Part shown: positions 58,087 to 64,000 of the stretch, piece after piece | How the letters are laid out: each line of letters begins with the position of its first letter | How positions within the stretch are numbered: the first letter of the stretch is position 1 | Assembly (NCBI RefSeq): GCF_024170465.1 | Contig: NZ_JALJYF010000002.1 | Coordinates: 806,001 to 870,000 of the forward strand | DNA: 64,000 bases | Direction: 5' to 3' | Source: Natronospira proteinivora | Lineage (GTDB): Bacteria; Pseudomonadota; Gammaproteobacteria; Natronospirales; Natronospiraceae | Position numbers and translations under genes: made by a program | The notes under the pieces: generated by a model | The model's input: only the letters and a program-made list of their open reading frames with translations | Told to the model about the DNA's origin: nothing | Databases searched by the model: none

Positions 58087-58911
58087 TCAATCCCACTCCG
58101 GCGCCAGGCCCTCGGGATTGATCACGCGGCCGTTGGGGTCGGCCAGGGCCGTGATCTGCTTCATTTCCCCCTCACTCAGTTCGAAATCGAAGATCTCGAT
58201 ATTGGCGCTGGCGTTGGCCTCGCGGCTGGAGCGCGGAATGGCCACCACCCCGTCCTGCTGGATCAGCCAGCGCAGGGCGATCTGCCCGGGATTCTTGCCG
58301 TGCTTCTCGCCAATGGCTTTGAGTGTGTCGTTCTCGAACACCCGGCCCTGGGCCAGGGGGCAATAGGCGGTGAGGACCATGTCGGCTTCCCGCAGCGCCG
58401 GAAAAAGGGTGTTCTGCGCCAGGAAGGGGTGGTACTCGATCTGATTGGTCACCAGCGGCGCCCGGCTCGCTTCCTGGGCCCGGGCCAGCCAGTCGCTGGG
58501 GTAGTTGCTGACCCCGATGTGGCGGGCCAGGCCCTGTTCCTTCACGGTGTTCAGGGCATCGAACATGGCCTGGAAGTCCACCTTGGGGTTGGGCCAGTGC
58601 AGCAGCAAGAGATCCACGTAATCGGTTTGCAGCTTTTCCAGGCTGGCTTCCACCGAGGCTTCCAGCTTGCCCGAGCGCATGGCATCGATCCAGACTTTGG
58701 TAGTGAGAAAGATCTCTTCCCGGCGAAAGGGGGCATGGGCCAGGGCCTCGCCCACGCCCTGTTCATTGCCGTAAATCTGGGCGGTATCGATATGGCGGTA
58801 TCCGGCCTGCAGGGCGTGTTCCACCATGCGGGCCGCGTCTTCCACTGCCAGCTCGAAGGTGCCAAAACCCAGTGCGGGGATGGAGGCCCCCTGGCATTTC
58901 ACATTCCACAT
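58087..58911 (-). CDS. Aldo/keto reductase
   Basis: A 274-aa TIM-barrel enzyme. Catalytic Asp and Tyr in YRHIDTAQIYGNEQGVGEA, Lys in FLTTKVWIDAM, His in VDLLLLHWPNP, cofactor-phosphate site near VVAIPRSSREANASANIEI. The type is that of DkgA/DkgB 2,5-diketo-gluconate or methylglyoxal reductases; substrate not assigned. NADPH preference likely from the family. Confidence 0.92.
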   Translation of the reverse strand: MWNVKCQGASIPALGFGTFELAVEDAARMVEHALQAGYRHIDTAQIYGNEQGVGEALAHAPFRREEIFLTTKVWIDAMRSGKLEASVEASLEKLQTDYVDLLLLHWPNPKVDFQAMFDALNTVKEQGLARHIGVSNYPSDWLARAQEASRAPLVTNQIEYHPFLAQNTLFPALREADMVLTAYCPLAQGRVFENDTLKAIGEKHGKNPGQIALRWLIQQDGVVAIPRSSREANASANIEIFDFELSEGEMKQITALADPNGRVINPEGLAPEWD

Positions 58912-59290
58912 GGTGATTCTCCTTGCGGTCGCAATAATGGTGATGGAACGGTTTAGAACGCACCGCTCCCGATGTCGTATTGGACGCCATTGTTCATGTT
59001 AATCAGTCACTTACCTGAGAACTGCAGCTTCGCTGGGAGGCGGTGGCCAATGGCCACGAAAAATTCATCCTCCCGCCCTTGTCAGGGCCTGAAATTGGCA
59101 TCTATTATTAATCTTGCTGGCTCGTTTGAAGCGGCAAGGCGAGGCCCAATACCCGCCGGCCGATTCAGACTAACAGGGGCCAAGGGCCCCGGTGAAATTT
59201 CCCTTCCTCAAGCGGTAGCCGCAAGGTAGGAAACACGCCGGTCCATTGTTCCCGCCAGCATTTCGTCTAAAAAACGTAAGGAAGGTAAGT
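58912..59290. other. Gap before the cold-shock gene, probable long 5' leader
   Basis: No gene. It holds a candidate promoter at 59079-59108 and then about 175 bp of leader before the cold-shock ATG, which fits the long structured leaders of csp mRNAs (known for E. coli). The part before 59079 has a GGCCAATGGCC palindrome. Confidence 0.6.
59079..59108 (+). promoter_or_regulatory. Candidate promoter of the cold-shock gene
   Basis: TTGTCA, 18-bp spacer, TATTAT. Confidence 0.55.
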
Positions 59291-59494
59291 ATGCAGACCG
59301 GTACTGTGAAGTGGTTCAACGAGGCCAAGGGCTTCGGTTTCATCGCCCCCGAAGATGGTGGCAAGGATGTCTTCGTGCATTTCTCCGGTATCTCCGGCGA
59401 CGGGTTCAAGACCCTGCAGGAAGGCCAACAGGTTCAGTTCGAAACCAAGGAAGGCCCCAAGGGTCTTCAAGCCGTGGATGTCCAGGCACTCTGA
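59291..59494 (+). CDS. Cold-shock protein (CspA family)
   Basis: A 67-aa OB-fold protein, [20 protein letters not shown] with RNP1 KGFGFI and RNP2 VFVHFS. It binds single-stranded RNA/DNA and melts mRNA structure. GGAAGG before ATG 59291. Confidence 0.96.
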   Translation: MQTGTVKWFNEAKGFGFIAPEDGGKDVFVHFSGISGDGFKTLQEGQQVQFETKEGPKGLQAVDVQAL

Positions 59495-59535
59495 ACCGCC
59501 CGATGTCGGTCTGTGATCGACAGCGGTTAGAACCA

Positions 59536-59559
59536 GGCCCGCTCCAGTTGGAGCGGGCC
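59536..59559 (+). terminator. Terminator of the cold-shock gene
   Basis: A 10-bp perfect stem GGCCCGCTCC / GGAGCGGGCC, 4-nt loop, then TTGTCTCTTT. Confidence 0.9.
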
Positions 59560-59720
59560 TTGTCTCTTTCAATCCCTCCCCAACTCTCCAATTATTGTGC
59601 CAACTCTAGGCACGATTTTCTTGACCCATGTTCCCTTAGAAACAATTTTGCCATGTCTAATAGGCCGAGCTTCCCACTTATCCTTTTAAATTTCTTCCAG
59701 GTTTTCACGTCCATATTTCC

Positions 59721-59748
59721 TTGACAAGGAAGGATGCATTGCTATCTT
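59721..59748 (+). promoter_or_regulatory. Promoter of the decayed lanthipeptide precursor
   Basis: TTGACA, 16-bp spacer, TATCTT. The stretch from -35 to -10 resembles that of the intact copy (60304-60331), with the same spacing and the shared TTGCTA. Confidence 0.7.
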
Positions 59749-59813
59749 TAATTAGAGTTAGTCGTTGTGGCCAATCACAATAATATTAATCACTAAAAGG
59801 TGGGAGTAAGACG

Positions 59814-60002
59814 TTGAAACTGAAGTTGAACAAATAAGAATTCGTGATTCTGTCCGACGATGCCGAAGTGCTAGGCAAGGAAATGATCCCCCAGGTTGGT
59901 GGTGGTAACTTCACGGATCACTGTGGACACGGCGATGATTGCCGCCCAACACTGGTCGCCGCTGAAACGTGTGGCTATTGGATCTGCCCGCCTGTTTTCT
60001 AA
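59814..60002 (+). pseudogene. Decayed class I lanthipeptide precursor (paralogue of 60389)
   Basis: A 63-codon frame homologous to the intact precursor. The start is TTG where the intact copy has ATG. Codon 8 is TAA (59835-59837) where the intact copy has GAA, a one-base change. Beyond it the leader is nearly unchanged (LSDDAEVLGKEMIPQVGGG) and several differences are silent. The core starts NFTDHC and ends ETCGYWICPPVF, with four Cys like the intact copy. So it was once a working gene and decayed recently, unless the stop is bypassed. A late GTG (59844) could restart translation but would lose the leader's KLKLNK part. Confidence 0.8.
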
Positions 60003-60011
60003 ATGGGCCAC

Positions 60012-60050
60012 AAATGAAGGTGAAGGACGCCCTCGGGGCTGCCTTCATTT
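60012..60050 (+). terminator. Weak terminator-like hairpin after the decayed precursor
   Basis: Outer stem AAATGAAGG / CCTTCATTT (9 bp) with an inner GCCC/GGGC hairpin, no T-run. It stands where the intact copy has its terminator. From 60051 to 60303 nothing else is recognisable; the last 70 bp are AT-rich. Confidence 0.5.
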
Positions 60051-60303
60051 ATCCAGATTGATTTCCTCGCATTGCTTGCTTGTGACCATCCCCGCTTCGA
60101 CACGGCTCTCAGGGTGGATGGGCTGTTCATTGCGTTGTCAATCTTCAAGCGCGGATCGACAGCATATTGTCCCCTGGGTCCCTCGCAACCGGACGATCCA
60201 GCATCAGGGCATGCAAAAGAAATCATTATTCCAAACTCGTCCTACATTAGTCATATTAGCACTTACATTGTGATAATTTTTTACCTTTTTTTTAGGTTTT
60301 ATC

Positions 60304-60331
60304 TTGACACGGGAAGCTGCGTTGCTACGCT
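60304..60331 (+). promoter_or_regulatory. Promoter of the intact lanthipeptide precursor
   Basis: TTGACA, 16-bp spacer, TACGCT, about 58 bp before the start codon, preceded by an AT-rich tract ending in TTTTTTTTAGG, which could act as an UP element. Confidence 0.72.
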
Positions 60332-60388
60332 CAGGTTTGGTCATTGATTTGGCCAAGCACAACCAAATTTAAAATTGGGAGTAAGACA

Positions 60389-60583
60389 ATGAAACTGAAG
60401 CTGAACAAAGAAGAGCTGGTGACCCTGTCCGACGACGCCGAAGTGCTGGGCAAGGAAATGACCCCCCAAGTTGGTGGCGGTCAGGACACCCAGGTCTGTG
60501 TTGACTACAGCGAGCGCATTTGCCGCGTGACTTTGGCGCCCGGCGAGACCTGCGGCGTATGGACCTGCCCACCCGTACTATAA
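60389..60583 (+). CDS. Class I lanthipeptide precursor peptide
   Basis: 64 aa. Leader residues 1-31 (KLKLNKEELVTLSDDAEVLG, then KEMTPQVGGG) have the LNKxxL-like motif of class I leaders and end in a GG-type cleavage site. Core residues 32-64 hold Cys37, 45, 55, 60 and Thr34, Ser41, Thr48, Thr54, Thr59. Thr34-x-x-Cys37 is a canonical ring spacing, Ser41 to Cys45 is also plausible, and the end is ETCGVWTCPPVL. ATG 60389 has GGGAG 6 nt upstream; a longer frame from 60344 runs through this site and is rejected. LanC and LanB genes follow. Ring pattern, activity and final cut are not known. Confidence 0.85.
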   Translation: MKLKLNKEELVTLSDDAEVLGKEMTPQVGGGQDTQVCVDYSERICRVTLAPGETCGVWTCPPVL

Positions 60584-60595
60584 AAATGGGGTGAG

Positions 60596-60628
60596 AATGA
60601 GGGCAGCCCACCATGGGCTGCCCTCATT
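60596..60628 (+). terminator. Strong terminator/attenuator between precursor and lanC
   Basis: A perfect 15-bp stem AATGAGGGCAGCCCA / TGGGCTGCCCTCATT with a 3-nt loop, then TTCT. Partial read-through would give much precursor and less enzyme mRNA, as in other RiPP clusters. Confidence 0.9.
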
Positions 60629-60704
60629 TTCTAATTCGATATCGTACGTATTTCATTTGCTCTAATTTCTCAACTGTGCCTTTAAGCGCCCGAGGGCCAA
60701 AGCC

Positions 60705-61919
60705 TTGCACATCATGACCCAGTGCCAATTCAATCGCCTTGAGGCGATTGTTGCCGAGATTGTCCCGAACCTCCTGGAAGCACCCACTGACGAACCGATT
60801 GGCCTGATGAGCGGTCGGGCTGGCCATGCCCTTGCCGTTTGGTATGCCCGGCATTTCAATTCGGACTTGGTCGATGAAAATCAGTTTTCAGAAATGCTTT
60901 CCGAACTTCAGGGTGCTGTGCCTTACGTAAGCAAAGACCACCGATTTAGTAGGGGGTTACCCGGTGTCGCCTGGTTATTTGAATTGCTTCTCTGGGAGCA
61001 GGACGACCCCTATCTTGCAGAGTTCAACCAGAATGTTGACCGTATCCTGCTGAACTTACTCCAAGTCGAGTCGTGGCAAGGGGAAATTGAGCTGATGGAA
61101 GGCTTGAGTGGACTCGCACCTTATGCAGCCCGTCGCCTTAAGCAGGCGAATCAAACAGCCGTTTACAAGGAAATTATTCGTCATTTTTCCGATCTCGCGG
61201 TCTGGATTTTCCCCGATCAATGCACTTGGCCGAATCCGCCCAATTCGCCGTATAACATGAAATCCCAACCTGAGGAGCCGGAGCATAACCTGGGGCTCGC
61301 TCACGGTGTACCCGCTGTGCTTGCTGCATTGATCGCGCCTACCCAGCATAAAGATTTGAGCTCGGTGGCCAAACCGCTCCTGCAGGGAGGCGCCAACTGG
61401 CTAGCGGCTCAACGCCAGGACAGTGATGAACTTGAGTGCCACTATGGTTACCTGGCTGGAGAGCCCAGCCACTCGAGGCTTGGTTGGTGTTATGGCGATG
61501 CCAGTAACGCACTAATCTTGGCTCGCGCCGGGGCAGTTTTGAATGATAAAGCCTTGATCCAGGCAGCAAGAACCGTTGCCCTTCATGCCGCCAGCCGATC
61601 GCCCGAAGCCGGACTGGTAAGGGATGGTGGACTTTGCCATGGCAGCGCAGGCCTATCCCTTATCTTTTCCTTGCTGCACACTCTACTCGGTGACCCCGAG
61701 CTCCAGAACGCCGCCGAATTTTGGTTGGAAGATACCATTAAGCGCTATGAAAACCACGGCCTTAACGGCTTCGACGCCTATCGTTACGAACCGGAAAATG
61801 GCAAGCCTTATTTTGTCGCGGACACTGGGTTCCTGGCGGGCTATGCCGGAGTTGCCTTGGCATTGATGGCTGCAACCGAACAATCGCCGGATTGGGGCGA
61901 TTGTCTCCTGCTCCTCTAG
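60705..61919 (+). CDS. lanC: LanC-like lanthipeptide cyclase
   Basis: 404 aa, typical for LanC. Double-barrel motifs: an early GLPGVAW, the catalytic His in NLGLAHGVPAVLAAL (His200), zinc ligands Cys262 (GWCYGDAS) and Cys311-His312 (LCHGSAGLSLIF), and the C-terminal FLAGYAGVALAL. All residues known from the nisin cyclase (its His212, Cys284, Cys330, His331) are in place. It adds Cys thiols onto dehydrated Ser/Thr to form lanthionine rings. Start: TTG 60705 has GAGGG 8 nt upstream; ATG 60714 is possible but lacks a site. In this cluster lanC lies before lanB. Confidence 0.92.
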   Translation: MHIMTQCQFNRLEAIVAEIVPNLLEAPTDEPIGLMSGRAGHALAVWYARHFNSDLVDENQFSEMLSELQGAVPYVSKDHRFSRGLPGVAWLFELLLWEQDDPYLAEFNQNVDRILLNLLQVESWQGEIELMEGLSGLAPYAARRLKQANQTAVYKEIIRHFSDLAVWIFPDQCTWPNPPNSPYNMKSQPEEPEHNLGLAHGVPAVLAALIAPTQHKDLSSVAKPLLQGGANWLAAQRQDSDELECHYGYLAGEPSHSRLGWCYGDASNALILARAGAVLNDKALIQAARTVALHAASRSPEAGLVRDGGLCHGSAGLSLIFSLLHTLLGDPELQNAAEFWLEDTIKRYENHGLNGFDAYRYEPENGKPYFVADTGFLAGYAGVALALMAATEQSPDWGDCLLLL

Positions 61920-61985
61920 AAAAAGCTTCATGAATCGCGCATTATCTGGCATTTCGCTCGCCGAATTCCCAGTTGCTGTGTAGAA

Positions 61986-62020
61986 ACAAGCGAATTTTCC
62001 TGTGGAAAACCCTCGCTTGT
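61986..62020 (+). other. Hairpin between lanC and lanB
   Basis: Outer ACAAGCGA / TCGCTTGT (8 bp) and inner TTTTCC / GGAAAA pairs around TGT. No T-run. It may tune processing or read-through into lanB. The 188-bp gap has no gene. Confidence 0.5.
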
Positions 62021-62107
62021 AATGCCATCCCAGAAATCAAACTTAAGCGACGCAGCGGGAGCGAGAGGCACGTTGAAGGATGACTAGAAGAAGGCATAGG
62101 AAATTCA

Positions 62108-64000
62108 ATGGCACACCATCAGAACCTGCAGCCGGAAGAGTTTTTTGTTATTCGTACCCCCCGGTTACCTGTATCCGAACTGTCGCGCCTCCCAAAGGAT
62201 CCTCGCGAGCAACAAATATTCATCGAAGAGTGGCTGAAGGAGCCAGGGGTGGCTGAAGCGATCTACATTGCCAGTCCTTCATTGATGGCTAGGTTAGATC
62301 AGTGGCGGGCCAAGCCGACCGGGAAACAAGGCCGAAAGATTACGGAAAGCCTTGTCAAGTATTTCATTCGCATGACAACCAGGTCTACACCTTTTGGATT
62401 GTTTGCTGGAATTCAATTGGGGAATGTCAGTGACCAGACTCGCCTAACCATAGACCCTGGTCGTGTCGGTCGTCGTCATACACGCTTGGACATGTACTAC
62501 CTCGCAGGTGTACGGGATGGATTGAGCAAGGATGAGGAAAGCAAGTACAGCGTCCCATACAGGCCCAACCCAACATTGCATCAGGTTCACGACGCATTAC
62601 ACTATATCGAACCCTACCGGGGAAATGGAGGACGACAGTACCGCCTGAGTTCCGCTGCGGCCGAACCCCATTTGCTTGCCCTGCTGGGCAAGGCCCGGGC
62701 CGGCCTTAGCCAATCAGACTTGATTGATGCATTCCGTGCTGAATACCCGGAAGCCGAGCGGCATGAAGTGGACGAGTTCATCAATGAATTGATCAACGAA
62801 TCTCTGCTTCTACCCCATATTCCCTTGCCCTTGACCGGTAATTCTCCAGACCAGGCTTTCCTCCAGTCGCTGGATCGGCTCTCTGAGCAGGCCACGGCTG
62901 GTCCCATCCGAAAGGCGATTAAGCAGTTAAATAAGATTGATCAGGAGTTTGGTGTCGAACCACTTCGTTATCAAGCCGTCAAGGAGACCCTCGAGGCACT
63001 ACCCCACGAGGTTTCTGAAAATAAACTCTTCCAGGTCGATCTCTATCGCGAGCTTAAAGATTGCCAGCTGGATCGAGACCTGGCATCGAAAGTAGCAACT
63101 GTGATGACTCTGCTTGCTCAGCTTGGCCAAGAGCCGACAAACGAACTGGAGGAGTTTGTAAATCGTTTCAAGGCCCGATTTGAAGGGCAGATGATTCCAT
63201 TATCCCAGGTACTGAATGAGGAAGTTGGGATACCCGTGAGTACCGAAGGTGGCTATCAAAGCCAATTGTTGGCGGGCGTCCAATTGCCGAAGAAAGGACG
63301 GAATACCGTTTCATCTGCCACCACCTCCCCTTTGCAGGCCGAAATCATGCGGCGCCTCAGCTTGCCGGAAAATCATGGTATGGATGCAATCCATATTCCC
63401 CTTAAAGCACTGAAAAAAATGGCCGAAAAGCGAAAAGGGAATGAACCAGCTAGACTACCCGTGTCGTTTGCTGCATCCCTCAGCTTGTACAGGAAACGCC
63501 AAAGCGGACAGGCCATTGCCCATCTTAAAGGTGGCTATGGGCCGTCGGCCGCGAATCTGTTAGGGCGGTTCTGCCATTTAGATGAGCGATTGACACAGCG
63601 CGTCCGCGAACACCTGGAAAAGGAAGAAGCCCATTCGCCGGATGCAATATTTGCCGAGGTCGTCCATATGCCCGATGGGCGTCCCGGCAACGTCATTGCC
63701 CGCCCCATATTAAGGCCATATGAAATCGCCTTTCTAGGGGATTCCGGTGTGCCCGAGGAGAAACAGATCGGAATCGATGACCTTTATGTCTTCGTGGAAG
63801 ATGGAATCGTCAAGCTCTGGTCCAAGCGACATCACCGCCAGGTCGTGCCACGGCTCTCATCGGCACATAATTACAGCAGTAGAAGCCTGGGCATTTATAA
63901 GTTTCTTTGTATGTTACAAAATCAATCAGGGAAGGTCCCGGGATTTACACTTCCCGAGTCTCTGCGACAGAGCAGTTTCGTGCCGCGGATACTGCTCGGG
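62108..64000 (+). CDS. lanB: LanB-type lantibiotic dehydratase, N-terminal part (runs off the window)
   Basis: 631 codons open to the right edge without a stop. The N-terminal glutamylation domain has EFFVIRTPRLPVSEL at the start, the hallmark FIRMTTRSTPFGLFAG at residues 87-101, then RVGRRHTRLDMYYLAGV and KLFQVDLYRELKD. Class I LanB enzymes (about 1,000 aa) load glutamate from Glu-tRNA onto Ser/Thr and then eliminate it. The C-terminal elimination domain lies outside the window, so a split LanB cannot be excluded. AGGA lies 6 nt before ATG 62108. Confidence 0.92.
   Translation, partial: MAHHQNLQPEEFFVIRTPRLPVSELSRLPKDPREQQIFIEEWLKEPGVAEAIYIASPSLMARLDQWRAKPTGKQGRKITESLVKYFIRMTTRSTPFGLFAGIQLGNVSDQTRLTIDPGRVGRRHTRLDMYYLAGVRDGLSKDEESKYSVPYRPNPTLHQVHDALHYIEPYRGNGGRQYRLSSAAAEPHLLALLGKARAGLSQSDLIDAFRAEYPEAERHEVDEFINELINESLLLPHIPLPLTGNSPDQAFLQSLDRLSEQATAGPIRKAIKQLNKIDQEFGVEPLRYQAVKETLEALPHEVSENKLFQVDLYRELKDCQLDRDLASKVATVMTLLAQLGQEPTNELEEFVNRFKARFEGQMIPLSQVLNEEVGIPVSTEGGYQSQLLAGVQLPKKGRNTVSSATTSPLQAEIMRRLSLPENHGMDAIHIPLKALKKMAEKRKGNEPARLPVSFAASLSLYRKRQSGQAIAHLKGGYGPSAANLLGRFCHLDERLTQRVREHLEKEEAHSPDAIFAEVVHMPDGRPGNVIARPILRPYEIAFLGDSGVPEEKQIGIDDLYVFVEDGIVKLWSKRHHRQVVPRLSSAHNYSSRSLGIYKFLCMLQNQSGKVPGFTLPESLRQSSFVPRILLG

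Noticed and set aside
60344-60388. Longer N-terminus for the lanthipeptide precursor (15 more residues)
   Set aside because: It would run through the ribosome site GGGAGTAAGACA, and the twin gene shows homology only from KLKLNK on.

Overview
The window looks like about 64 kb of a gammaproteobacterial chromosome around the replication origin. The gene block dnaA-dnaN-recF-gyrB on one strand, facing rpmH-rnpA-yidD-yidC and then mnmE and mnmG, is the classical gammaproteobacterial oriC neighbourhood. GC content is high, many proteins are rich in Asp/Glu, and there are many exported peptidases, amino-acid and Na+-coupled transporters. I infer a halophilic or haloalkaliphilic, peptide-using heterotroph, perhaps near Ectothiorhodospirales/Natronospira. 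The genus is a guess; no search was run.

Layout. 1-9.3 kb: a left-truncated RND efflux pump with its membrane fusion protein, an AbgT-type transporter, a 700-bp gene-free stretch built of a large inverted repeat, threonine synthase, a lipoprotein amidohydrolase, and a convergent pair made of a PIN-like RNA-ligase partner protein and an archaeal-type RNA ligase. 9.4-29.2 kb: gltB and gltD separated by a heptad repeat element, a Smr-domain protein after a large beta-propeller diguanylate cyclase, an overlapping putP / outer-membrane protein / DUF4919 lipoprotein operon, a DUF885 peptidase-like lipoprotein, a YeiH exporter, a thiolase and an alanine/glycine:cation symporter with an unusual insertion.

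29.3-47.7 kb: the replication core. oriC is best placed between dnaN and dnaA (AT-rich stretch plus two perfect DnaA boxes). Three parS-like palindromes lie nearby, two of them inside recF. On the other side come rpmH, rnpA, yidD and yidC as an overlapping set, a hydrolase, mnmE, a second diguanylate cyclase, a NatAB-like ABC exporter, a TAP-type hydrolase and mnmG. The usual rsmG-parA-parB genes do not follow mnmG.

47.7-59.6 kb: DUF945 protein, SLC13 permease with RCK-C domains, two tandem paralogous lipoproteins of unknown function, a histone-deacetylase-family hydrolase, an MBL hydrolase, an alkyltransferase-like protein, small membrane proteins, a prolyl oligopeptidase lipoprotein, an aldo/keto reductase and a cold-shock protein.

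59.7-64 kb (right edge): the most interesting part, a class I lanthipeptide cluster. It has an intact precursor gene (64 aa, GG leader end, four-Cys core), an upstream decayed paralogue with its own promoter but a TTG start and an in-frame TAA, a strong terminator after the precursor, a LanC-like cyclase with all zinc ligands, and a LanB-type dehydratase that runs off the window. Transport and protease genes, if present, lie beyond the edge.
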